Shown here in pieces: positions 12,223 to 22,530 of a stretch of DNA of 64,000 nucleotides. The DNA lies in the NCBI GenBank assembly GCA_963921195.1, contig OY992537.1:35759410-35823409 (forward strand), written 5' to 3'. Position numbers and translations under genes: made by a program. The DNA is from Pegoplata infirma (lineage: Eukaryota > Arthropoda > Insecta > Diptera > Anthomyiidae). The notes under the pieces are model-generated. The model had not been told where the DNA came from and did not search any database. It saw nothing but the letters and a program-made list of their open reading frames with translations. Position 1 is the first letter of the stretch. Each line of letters opens with the position of its first letter.

Positions 12223-12668
12223 TAGAGTGGCTCGTTTATATTAATACAAAATAATAGTTATTAATACAAAATAATAGTTAGGGTAAAAACACAAAAATAG
12301 TTTTTTTTTAATAAAATTTTCAAATTTTGAAAAAAGGTGTTTTGAGAACGCCCACAAAATCATGCCATTTTTTTGGTATCAAGTTTGAACGGGTTAATGA
12401 TACCGTAAAATCTTTAAATTTCATATTTAAGTATTTACGATCAAATATTATACAAAAATAATTTGTTAATTATTTTAATAAAAAATCTTAAATTTTTTTT
12501 TTTAAAGTCCTTTTTTACAAAAACCCCAATTTTGAGGCTCAAAGTGGAGACAGAAGATAAACTCCGATCGGAGTGATATTTTGCATGTGAGTTACCCTTA
12601 GGGGACCGACACTTTTGGCGGGTATTAGAAGTTGATCAGAGAGAAAAGCCCAAAAACGAGCCACCCTA
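12223..12668. mobile_element. Short derivative of the TAGGGTGGCTCG hAT-like foldback
   Basis: Starts tagagtggctcgttta and ends aaaaacgagccaccctag. The right part is nearly the same as the right arm of 29827-31683, for example 'aactccgatcggagtgatat' and 'ggggaccgacacttttggcg'. The left arm is largely deleted. The 8-bp flanks do not match here. Confidence 0.65.
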
Positions 12669-12712
12669 GTATTCACCATGGCGTGTTAACCAAATTCTGA
12701 TTAATTTTATTT

Positions 12713-13543
12713 CGAGTATAAAAGTTAAATTCGACCCGACCGAATCTATGAATACCCTCCACAATGCCCTTTTTAAAGGATAGTAAATTTTTTAATGCAT
12801 AAAAAATTAACTATTTTGATTAGAAATATTTTATTTTGAGTAAAAAATTTTTTTTTGTCATTTTTGAAAAACAAAAAATAATTGACTAATTTTTTTTTGA
12901 GTGTAAAATCTTTTTCGAGTGTAAATTTTTTTTTAGTGTAAAAAATTTTCTGAGTGCCAAAAATAATCTGTAAAGTACTTTTGTGGCTTATAATTGTTTT
13001 TAAAGCTTGTTTTTTTAAAATTCGGGTTTTTAAAAATGTGAATTTTAGGTGAAACCAATCTGAAATTCAGGATTTTGCTAATAACTTTTGAACCAATGGA
13101 CTGAGTTGGCTGAGATTAAAAGGAACGGAAAATATATATGTTACACTTCAGCACTCTCAGAATTGCCATTAGAAAGTTACCGTGTGTTTTGTCTCGTAAA
13201 TTCATGAAAAACCCTTGCCGATATTCAGTCTTTTGCTCTTAAGTTTTGAACCACTAGACCGATTTCGCTGGATTGCAATACCAACTTCACCAGGTAAATG
13301 CGTAACATATATGCCAAACTTCAGGAGCCTCCGTAAAGTCTTTCAAAAGTTAGCGTGTTTTCAACAGACATTCAGACAGGCAGACGGACAGACGGACGGA
13401 CGGACATCGCTAGATCGTCTTAAAATCAATCGAGGATCATGAATGTATCTACTTTATGGGGTCTTATACCAATATTTCGAGGTGTTACAAACGGAATGAC
13501 AAATTTATATATACCCTCTCTCACTAGAGTGGAGGGTATAAAA
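12713..13543 (+). mobile_element. Mini-me-like element, subfamily B (copy 2)
   Basis: Has the same order of blocks as 10181-11400, with a short GACG tract near 13372-13405, ending 'actagagtggagggtata'. It interrupts another repeat. The halves at 12669-12712 and 13544-13690 together match the uninterrupted copy at 38238-38415. Confidence 0.75.
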
Positions 13544-13690
13544 ATAAAAATTGTATTTATTCAACCTTTAAAATATTATATTTTAAGTAAGTTTATTCTA
13601 GCTCGAGGTCATTATTTTCTTTACTCTTCAAAGCAATGATATTCTTATAGTAAAGAAAAAAATTACCCCGAGCTAGAATAAACCTAAATT

Positions 13691-14577
13691 TTTAAATATT
13701 TAAAAAAAAAAATGTTTATTTTTTTAATAAAAATAATTCAGAATTTGAATTTTAATTTAACATATGTTTTTTTTTTTTGTGCCCAACGTTCCCCCTACTA
13801 CCCTACTGTTAAATATTAACGTTAAGTGAGTGCTACATACATTCATTGTCTAAAGTATGTTTGAATATAATTAAATATTTATGAAAATCTTTTCTGGTAT
13901 GATATTTTAACAGCACACACTTAAATTTATGGCTTTAACTTAATTAGTTGCCAACGATGTGAATACAAGTAAGTGTAGGCATCCATGTAAGTACACAAAT
14001 ACATACGTAGTAAATACTTTTATATGGATTAAGGATTAAATTAAAGCAATTATTTAAAACACAACAAAAAAAAAAGTTAATTTAAGAATTTGATGAGATT
14101 TGTTATTAAGAAATATTATTAACTATAATAAAGAAACACATACAAGTAAACCAAAGTGCTTTAAAAGAAGGGTAAATAAATGGAAAATAACACACTTTAA
14201 CTATAATGTCACTCTTTCATTTCAACAATTTTAAATATGTTTACAGTTGTAAAACAAAGGATAATTATATTGTTTTATAGAAACAGATTTGGGGGTTAAA
14301 TTAAAAGTAAAGGGTTATTAAAGTCTGGTGTCAAGATGTTAGTAGAGTGTTTTTACGATCGCTTTAATAATTAACACTTCAAACAGTTTTATGAATTTAA
14401 AAGTACAGGGATATTTTTATGAAGTGTAGCAGAAATAATATATAAAAAACCAGGCATTCCTTTAAAGTTTTACAGAAACAAAAAAAAAACTTTTGAAATT
14501 GCATTTAAAAAACAAATTGGAAAATATTGGCTCTATTCAAATCATTGTTAATAATGTTTATCATAAAAAAATACTTA
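13691..14577. other. AT-rich intron stretch without features
   Basis: Poly-A/T runs only. No coding, RNA or repeat family is recognised. Confidence 0.5.
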
Positions 14578-15034
14578 CAAGGGAAGTATCTCAACCCTTA
14601 TGAACCGATTTGCCTGAAATTTAAAATATATATAAAAGAGACGATTTTATGATTGGGTTGTCTCGGCTCATCGGCCATATCAGTGTTTAAAAATTTCGTT
14701 GTTGCCTTAAAAAACAATATCGACCTTCGGGAAATTTTCAATAACTCCCGAACTATCAGAAATATCGTCTGGAGCAAAAATACGTGTCGACTCTAATTTA
14801 ATGAAGATTATTTTATGTTCATATGGATATCGTAGGTCTATGACTTTGCATAAATCTCCCTTAAAAATTACACATTTTCATAAAAAAAAGGTATATTTAA
14901 TGAAGCCAATTTTATAACGCCTAAATCCCCGATATGGCCGATAAGCCAAGACACCCCAACCTTAGAATTATCTGTTTTATAAATATTTCCCGTTTCTTGC
15001 AAATTGGTTCACAAGGTTGTAGATACCTCCCTTG
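14578..15034. mobile_element. Foldback element with ACAAGGGAAGTATC termini (copy 1)
   Basis: Left end acaagggaagtatctcaacc, right end gtagatacctcccttgt. The arms share 'ccgatttgcctgaaat', 'ggttgtctcggctcatcggc' and 'atcgtaggtctatgac' as inverted pairs or with copy 2 at 22531-23865. Confidence 0.7.
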
Positions 15035-15035
15035 T

Positions 15036-15180
15036 TACTACAGTATTGGGGTATACGTACTTTGTCACTCCGTGCGTAACGCACCGAAAAAGCGGACGGG
15101 ACCCCATAAAGTATTTAGTATATTATTGATCTACTATTGATTCTAAGTGGGGTTTCAGATCGTGATTATTTTTCTGAATT
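15036..15180 (-). repeat. Mini-me-like fragment, subfamily D
   Basis: Contains 'ctacagtattggggtata', 'cactttgtca..ccgtg', 'gaccccataaagtat' and 'ttgatctac..ttgattctaag', as at 32790-32920. A second piece of the same family lies at about 17400-17530 ('gcaggttaagctttt', 'aagtttcccgttgaagaa'). Confidence 0.6.
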
Positions 15181-15512
15181 CTCATATTCGGTATAAAAAG
15201 CAAATTTTTTGAATCCCGGTTTTATTTTTGGTACACTCAAAAAAAAAAAAAAACTGGTAAACGCCTGGTAAAATGCCTTGTAATCCCGTTCAACCAATAT
15301 TTAACAATTTTCCTTGTTTTTTAACAAAAAATCTTGTACTTTGTTCAAACGAGAACTACAGTTTTATTGGTGATTTTACAAATTTATTTTCGTAATTGTA
15401 TTCTACCATTTTGAAAGGTTATTTAAAAAAAAAACTGTAATTTTACAACGAAGTTTTTATTACCATGATTTTAGTTGATTTACAAAAAAAACTGTTATTT
15501 TACAAAAAATAT

Positions 15513-16817
15513 CCCAGGAAAATTTTTCAGAACCGATTCTGACAACACCTGTTCTAGAACAGGTTCTTCGGTAACCATACACTATTACACTTTAATTATT
15601 CAGAACAAGTTAAATGAAAATTATTGTGAAGCTTGTTCTCTGCAATCAAAGTTTCATAACATTTTGGTTCTCAAGAATTAAAAAAAAATTATGTGTCAAA
15701 AAAATTAAAAAATAAATATCAATTTATTTTTGTTAACCAAGAAAAAACACGAAATTCTACTAAAATAGGTGGATATAATCGTGAAAATTGTTAAAACAAA
15801 GGTGAGTTACTTAAATTTTCATTGTCTGGGTCGGGTCAAATACTAATAATTAGGGATGAGATTTCCATGCAAATGCATGTTTTTTGTCGATAGTCTAAAA
15901 ACGATTTTGACCAATTATTTTTCCGAGTCAAGAAATTTGCTTTAAAATGGCATCGATTTGTTTTTGCATATTTTTGCATATTTTGGTTAAAATGCATATT
16001 TTTGCATATTTTGATTTTAAGTGCATATATTGTGCATATTTCCAACTTTTAAGTGCATATTTTTGCATATTTTGATATAAATTAGCAAAAACACAAATTG
16101 AAATTTATTTGTTTCAAAAACTATTTTAAATTTTAAAAATTTATTTTGAAAACAAGAAAATTTTTTTTTTCTTTTTAATTTTTTTATAGATTGTCCTAAT
16201 TTATAAAAAAAATCCTGCTTATATAAAGTTTTAAATGTCACTTTTAAGCCCTGTTTTATTTTTTGCTTTTTTAAGAAGTTTTTCGAATGAAAACAAGACT
16301 TTTATTGCACACATTTTATTTTTTATGGCATATTTTTAGGTTTTTTAGTGCATATTTTGAATTTTTTAGTGCATATTTTAAGCGCATATTTTCGATTTTT
16401 TAGTGCATGAAAATCTCATCCCTACTAATAATATTATGTTTTTTATTTTTGTTTGCAGAAAATCCATGTTCTGGTATGTCATTATTGAGAGGCCCAAAAT
16501 GCAACTTTGGAGGCGAAAAAGGATAAATGTGTGTTAAAAAATGTAAATATTCCATGTTTTACATGATTGTCTTTATCTTTGTTTAATAAATTAATGCAAT
16601 TCAAATTTTTTCTTTAATTCTCATTTCTGTTCCAAATTTTACTTCTAGAACCGATTCCGAGGAACAAAAATATGTTCTAATTTTGCTGACAAACACCTGT
16701 TGCTTTTGGGACAATCCCTTTGTAAAAACAATCGGTGTTGCACAAGTATTAGAACAGGTTCTAGAGAAGTAAAAATTGTTCCACAATCGGGTCTTTGCAA
16801 CCGAAAATTTTGCTGGG
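15513..16817. mobile_element. CCCAG element, copy with nested MITE
   Basis: Starts CCCAGGAAAATTTTTCAGAA and ends AACCGAAAATTTTGCTGGG, flanked by AT on both sides. Without the nested 574-bp MITE it is about 730 bp and closely matches 23095-23817. Both ends hold 'agaacc' and 'gttctagaacaggttct' motifs. Inside is an intron-like segment (gtgagt ... ttgtttgcag, about 15803-16459) and an aataaa at about 16583. Confidence 0.75.
15851..16424. mobile_element. hAT-like MITE, TAGGGATGAGATTT termini
   Basis: Length 574 bp. Left end TAGGGATGAGATTTCCATGC, right end GCATGAAAATCTCATCCCTA. Exact 8-bp target duplication CTAATAAT at 15843-15850 and 16425-16432. The interior has many 'gcatatttttgcatatttt' repeats and no transposase. 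The empty site is visible in the sister element near 23431. Confidence 0.9.
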
Positions 16818-17270
16818 ATGTTATACGATGATTTAAGTTGTTTAACAAAAAAAAAAAACAATTTTTTTTTTGTAAATTTTCTATTTTTTATTTTTTTAAT
16901 TTTCCAAGTCCCGGACAAAATTTATTTTTTTTTTATTGAAAAATATTTAAAAAAAAGTTGACAAAGTTTTGAAAAATTTTACGAGAATTTTACCTACCTC
17001 CTATTTTATGAGAATATCCTCGTAAAATCACGAGATTTTTTGCCAACTTTACAAGGTTTTTTTTTTTGGAGTGTAGAGAGTCCTCCTGTGAAGAATATCC
17101 GTATTCGCTTATCTTTCATATCTTTCGTCGTGACTCATCGTTATCATATTTTAGCAGCTTTACCTTATGAACTAGAGAAAATCGCTGGTCACGTGATTTG
17201 CGTGATTCACATAAATCACGCGAAAAACAAATAAAAAATCTAGACTTCTGAAGTTTTGCACAAACAAGTC

Positions 17271-17400
17271 TTAGGGTCTATTCACACCTGAGGTGAAATC
17301 TTGTTCGAACGATATTTCGATCATATGGTACTGTAACATTACAATATGATCGAAATCTCGTTCGAACGATATTTCACCTCAGATGTTAATGTGCTCTTAT
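17271..17400. repeat. Small hairpin MITE-like repeat
   Basis: The arms 17284-17329 and 17342-17392 are inverted copies ('cacctgaggtgaaat', 'gttcgaacgatatttc', 'gatcatat'). The outer ends 'tagggtctattcac' and 'gttaatgtgctctta' are weaker inverted matches. Confidence 0.6.
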
Positions 17401-17539
17401 GGTCATCCGCAGGTTAAGCTTTTATATGGGAAAAATCGGTCCAGGAAAAGAAGTTTCCCGTTGAAGAAATTTGTATGGGTTTTTTTGTATTTTATTAAGC
17501 AAATGAACCATTTTTATGGCAGAAAAATTTTAGAGTAAT

Positions 17540-18432
17540 ATGCTTCGACCCGGGAGATTTTAAAAGCGATTTTCGTAAAAAAAAAAATATATTTTATTTA
17601 TTTTACGAACATTTTAAAAAAAAAAAAAATATTTAGTCTACTTTACGAAAATTTTCGTTAAATACTTAATTTTTTTTCGTTTGTTTACGAAAATATTTCG
17701 TGGTGCGAAACAACAAAATTTTTCGTACATTGTACGAACGTTTTCGTATATTTAAGGCACGATTTTTTTTCAGTGTAGTAATTATAAATTTTAATCCAAT
17801 AACAAATTCACATACCGATCGCAAGAAAATTTATTTGAAATTTAAAAAAAAAAAAAAATTTTTTTTTGAAAATTTTTTTGAAATGTTTTTGTAAAAAGAC
17901 AAAGTTTTTCAAAAAAAAATTCTCCAAAGAAAACTAAAAATATTTAAGATTTTCTTGTAATTTCATTAATGTGGAAACAAAATCTCATCAATTGGATGGA
18001 GGGCGCGAAACAATCGCGTTATTATCACGTTATTTCGCGAATTTTTTACATTAGCTAAATTTTAGTGTCAAGTGAGAGGTGCTATGAGGCAGTAATTCTT
18101 TTCAGCAACTAAAGATTAAAATCGCGGAGTTTTGGTGCCTTTTCGCGGATGTTATAAATAAGTTAAATGTTGGTTCCTTCTGATAGGTAGTCATGAGTTT
18201 GTGAGAATTTTCAAATAATTAAGATATGAATTCATTATCAGTCATTATATAAAAATTTTAAAACAAAAAATCATTCTTGAGGGAATTTTAGAAATTGCAT
18301 TCGGTGCGTGAACTTTTTTCACCGAAATGACCGAAAAAATATATTTTTGTTATCTGTACAACATTGCCCATAGCGTGGTGGGATGGACTTTTTTTGTGCA
18401 AAAAAAGTTATAACCCTAATGCACATGTCTGT
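17540..18432. other. Intron stretch without named features
   Basis: Includes a 'ttttacgaaaattttcg' cluster at 17565-17780 ending tttttttcagtgtag, probably an old repeat. Nothing else is recognised. Confidence 0.4.
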
Positions 18433-19564
18433 TTAAACTGGCATTTTTCTGTATAACAAAATTTTTTCTTCTCCGATTTTCAAAGTCCGGGCATTTTTTT
18501 ATTTTACTAGGCCTAAACCTCATGTGGTACCAATTTGAGGTCAATCGGATTAAATTAACCCGTGGCGCTCGGCGGTCAAAGTATTGGATTTTGAAAAATT
18601 AAAAAAAAAAATAAAAAATAAATACAGTCGAACTCGGTTGTAACGAACTCGGTTATAACGAATTCTCGGTTATAACGAACTAATTCTAAGGTCCCGACAT
18701 TTTGGCAACAATTTTCGCACATAATACTTCTTTTATAACGAACTCGGTTATATCGAATCCTCGGTTAAAACGAACTACTTATTATGGTCCCAAGAACACA
18801 ATTTCATGTATATTTACCTTTTTATAACGAACTCCCATAAATATTTTGAAATTTGCGGCAATTACGTTTACCAAACTCACAAATGGTTAAAAATTTTTGG
18901 TTAATATTATTATTTTTATTTATGTTTTTAATGTTTTCTTCTCAATAAGTAGTTTACTTTCAAATAAACGTCAAATAAAACACAATTGGAACATTTTTTT
19001 TTGTAAATAAAACTAGGTTGATATAAAATATACCCCGCTTATAGCGAACTTCGCTTATAACGAACTATTTTTACTGGTCCCTCGGAGTTCGTTATAACCG
19101 GGTTTGACTGTATATCTTTCGACACATCATATCGACACTTTGATCGATGGGCGCCACGGCTTAAAATGATCGGATTTGGCTCAAATTAGTTTAAAATAAA
19201 AGATTGTCTCAAGCTCTACAAAAGGGTCGGCGGAATGAAATTTTTAACCTTTTTTTAAAAAATTTCTTAAACGTATGAAAAAACCGTAATTTTTAAAAAA
19301 TTTGAAATGGCGATATCTCGAAAACCAATCGAGCGATTTTAATTTTTTTGGGTATTCGTGCTCAGCGCATCGAAATTAACAAATATGATGTGTCGAAAGA
19401 TACAAATTTTTTTAATTTTATTTTTAAAATTTTTTCAAAAATCCAAAACTTTGACCGCCGGGCGCCATGTGTTAATTTAATCCGATTGACATCAAATTTG
19501 TACCACATAAGTTTTAGACCTAGGACAACAAAAATCGAAAGATGACAAAAAAATGCCAGTCTAA
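18433..19564. mobile_element. Foldback, TTARACTGGCATTTTT termini
   Basis: Left end ttaaactggcatttttctgt, right end aaaaaaatgccagtctaa. The arms share 'ggtaccaatttgaggtcaat' (inverted near 19490) and 'gacacatcatat'. The flanks are ATGTCTGT and TGTCTAGT, an imperfect 8-bp duplication. A pogo-like MITE (18625-19110) interrupts the left arm. Confidence 0.7.
18625..19110. mobile_element. pogo/Tigger-like MITE
   Basis: Length 486 bp. Left end CAGTCGAACTCGGTTGTAAC, right end (reverse) CAGTCAAACCCGGTTATAAC, with TA duplicated on both sides (18623-18624, 19111-19112). The 'ggttataacgaact' motif is repeated inside. TA target and CAGT ends fit the Tc1/mariner-pogo group. No transposase is seen. Confidence 0.8.
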
Positions 19565-19725
19565 TGTCTAGTATGCAAGTAGCGTTATAAACACGTTAAT
19601 TAATTTTCTCAAGGGGGAAGTTTTTCCCCACGGTCAATTTTGTTTATAATACATTTTAAATAGTTTTAATAATTATATGGGTAAATGTATTTTGTTTTTA
19701 GATTTTATTTCTCAATCTTACCTAC

Positions 19726-20646
19726 CTGTGTATCATTTGTCATTAATTCCAACGTATAACCCGGCAACATTCTTTTACTGTTTATATGCTCCACAGCCAT
19801 TTGTGCAGCAAACAATTCACTTAAGCCTTCCGGTCGTGGACCGGATTTCGTGGATAATTCAAATAGACCAAGTAAAACAATTTTACCGCGATTTTGTTGA
19901 ATATTAGCGTTACGACTTAAAACACGTTCATTTTCGAAAACTTGATTCACTTTTAAATATTGTTGTTGCCACAAGCCCAAGGACAGGGGCACAGATGTAT
20001 TAGACGAGTTAGAATAGAATTTTTGTTTAGAATAACGACGTTTACGTTTTAAAGATGGTAGTAAAGGTGATGGAGATAATAAGGAAAAGGAAGTAAAATG
20101 ATTGTCATTGATTTTTGTTGTTGACGTAGTTAAAAAGGATGCTAAGGTTGTCTTAAAAGTTGGCGTAGATAATGATGATGTTGTGAGTTCATTATTAAAT
20201 GCATTTTGGTGTTCTTTTGTAGTTTTGTTAACTTTTATAAAATTCTCTGTATAAACAGGACGGTAATTTTCATTATTTTTAAATATATTTAAGTAATTTA
20301 TATTCTTAATTGATTGATATTGCTTAACACTTGTTTCAGTATTCGTTTTATTGACATTAAATGACTTTTGTAATTGATTTTTATTAATATTAATAATATT
20401 TTCTTTATTATTTATCACTATTTTATTAGATATTGCTGCTGCTGTTGCTGACATTGCAACATTTGTGTTAGTCGTTGTTAATGTTTTCAATTTTATGTTT
20501 GTTGTTGCAGTCGTCGCAGGTGCATTTGTATTACATCGTGTCAAACTAATTGGTACAATAATTGCTGTTGCCATTATTACCATATAAAAATGTTGTAGTT
20601 GGCGTGTATGTTGCCAGCGCCATCGTTTTTGTTTTGTTTTTGACAT
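19726..20646 (-). CDS. GABA-B-R3: GABA-B receptor subtype 3, coding exon 1 (N-terminus)
   Basis: First coding exon, 921 nt, residues 1-307. The ATG at 20646 is the first in-frame Met after an upstream in-frame stop near 20747. Residues 1-19 are basic and 20-35 (FYMVIMATAIIVPISL) hydrophobic, so this is a likely signal peptide for a class C GPCR ectodomain. Residues 36-255 are Asn/Thr/Lys-rich low complexity with a basic run KRKRR at 200-204. The ligand-binding fold starts at 256 (IVLLGLFELSTKSGPRPEG) and continues to PGYTLELMTNDTQ. From memory this start resembles Drosophila GABA-B-R3 more than R1 or R2. The exon ends CAG|GTAGGT in phase 0 and joins exon 2 at CDPGVG. The receptor would sit in the neuronal plasma membrane and couple GABA to Gi/o. 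The exact start codon and any upstream non-coding exon are uncertain. Confidence 0.85.
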
Positions 20647-20762
20647 TTCGTTTTTGTCGTCGACACAGTAGATATCGTTGTTGCTGGTAATTGTTGAAAT
20701 TGCTGTGTTTTTTTCACTCTCATTAAAATCTGGTTTAGCATATTTTTATATAAATTAAACAC

Positions 20763-21126
20763 ATTCTTAGATTGAGATTTTAATGAAGTGTTTTTTGTTG
20801 TATAGCTAATTGTTAGTTGTAAAATTTTATGGTTAACATTGAAACTGGGCCATTTTGTAAAGTTGTGTCGAAGTTTACATTTTTATGGAAATAATGCTAA
20901 AAGTGACAGTAGAGTTTAATATTTTTGAAAAATATATTAAAGCCTGACAATAGAAAACATTAAAATTTCTTATTGATAAAATTCAATTTTAACTTTTTTT
21001 TAATAGAATTCAATAATTTTAAATAAAATTCTTTTAAATTTTACATAAAATTCTATTTAAATTTTACATAAAATTCTATTTAAGAATAAAATGTTTCAAA
21101 ATTTGATTGAAAATAAAATGGGACAT
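20763..21126. other. AT-rich upstream stretch with short tandem repeats
   Basis: About 21015-21085 holds near-perfect repeats of a 23-bp unit (aaaattctatttaaattttac at). Nothing else is recognised. Confidence 0.6.
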
Positions 21127-22340
21127 TAGAATGGCATGATTTTGTATAGCAAACAAGTTTTTCTGTTGATTTTGAATGTCTGGAAAATTTGTATTCTACT
21201 AGACCTTTAAATTTAAGAAAAATCGGATAAAATTTACCTGTGGCGCCTGGCGACCAAAGTTTTAGATTTTTGAAAATTAAAAAAAAAAAAAACAATGAAA
21301 AACAATGGCCCGTACCACAAGAAAACAAAAAGTCTACTTTAACAAAAGTTTTATTTTAAATTTCAAATTTTCAATACATTTTTTGAAAGTCGATTTTAAA
21401 AACAAAAACAATTTGTATGGAAATAAAATTAAAAGCTGATTTTAAATATTTTTTATTTTTCTATGGTAAGGCTGAATATGTTTTCCTATACGTCATATTT
21501 ATAAATTTTGATACGCTGAAAACGAATAAATAGTTTTCGAGATATCGCTATTTGAAATTCAAAAAAATTTGCCGTTTTTCGTACTCGTTAAAAAATTTCT
21601 TTTAAAAAAATCTAATTTTTGTTTTCCCTTGACACTTTCATAGAGCTTGATACAAACTCTTATTTAAACTTAATTTAAGCCAAATCCGATCATATTAACC
21701 CAAGGCGACCAAAATATTGGATTTTTGAAAATTTGTTACCAAAAACTTAGATTTTTAAAAAACTAAAAAATTAAATAAATAAATTTTACGATACATTATT
21801 ATTATTATTTTAGCATGATGTATACATTTAACACAAAAAAAAGTGATCAGTTAAACAGTTTTCGAGATATAGATATTTGAAATTTGACAAAAAAACTTCA
21901 AAAATGACAATTTTTTACTACACTGAAAGAATTTTGTTCATTACGGCTATGAAACCGTACATTGATTCTATTAAAAAAAATGTTTTTTTAATGTTTTTTT
22001 TTGTTTTTTTTAATGTTTTTTTATTTTTTATATTTTTTAATATATTTATTCAACTATTTTAATTATTGAACCATTATTTTAATTATAAAAAAAAATAAAA
22101 GGCATATTGATGACATTATCTTCTATGAATGACATTCATTAATTCTATGAATTTTTTTTTATGAATTTAATAAAATATATGAATAAAATTCTATTCAGCC
22201 AATGAACTGTTTCATAGATTCTATGAATTTGGTTTTATGAAATTTGTTCACAGATATTATGAACAATAATTCTATCAGTGTCAAGAAATTTTTTAAGAAA
22301 CCTAAAATTTTTTTCTTCACCCTTTCGTAGAGGTTGAAAC
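21127..22340. mobile_element. Degenerate foldback of the 'TTAGACTGGCAT' type
   Basis: Starts gacattagaatggcatgatt and contains 'tacctgtggcgcctggcgac' and 'gttttcgagatat', as in the other copies. The right part (21880-22340) is dominated by 'atgaat/attcat' repeats. Confidence 0.5.
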
Positions 22341-22530
22341 AAACTGTTAATAGAAAGGACTGGGAAAAGTTAAATGCTCCTCATTTTATTCTATTAGAAC
22401 CGGAAATTGTTAGAATCCATTTTTCAGATAGTTTTATTTTAGCTGTAGGATATTCTATTTAAAATAATCAAGTTTTCACTACTATTATTCTGGAGTTGGA
22501 AAAAACACTAAAGTACACTTTTTTTACCCC

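Larger units (their letters stand above)
15231..17075. mobile_element. Foldback with TACACTCAAAAAA termini, host of a nested insertion
   Basis: Starts tacactcaaaaaaaaaaa and ends tttttttttggagtgta. The outer parts contain 'ttgtaaaattacaa'-like inverted blocks, and a small relative sits at 26081-26577. The centre is occupied by the CCCAG element 15513-16817. The A/T homopolymer ends make exact borders uncertain. Confidence 0.55.
8631..19725 (-). other. GABA-B-R3 intron 1 (11.1 kb)
   Basis: Donor GTAGGT at 19725, acceptor tcatttttag ending at 8631, phase 0. It splits the ligand-binding domain just after the NDTQ sequence. Most of it is transposon-derived and is annotated piece by piece below. 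No further exon with splice borders was recognised inside it. Confidence 0.9.

Noticed and set aside
20738..20755. TATA-like sequence on the minus strand about 95 bases before the receptor ATG
   Set aside because: Such strings are frequent in this AT-rich DNA, and no initiator or transcript evidence supports a promoter call.
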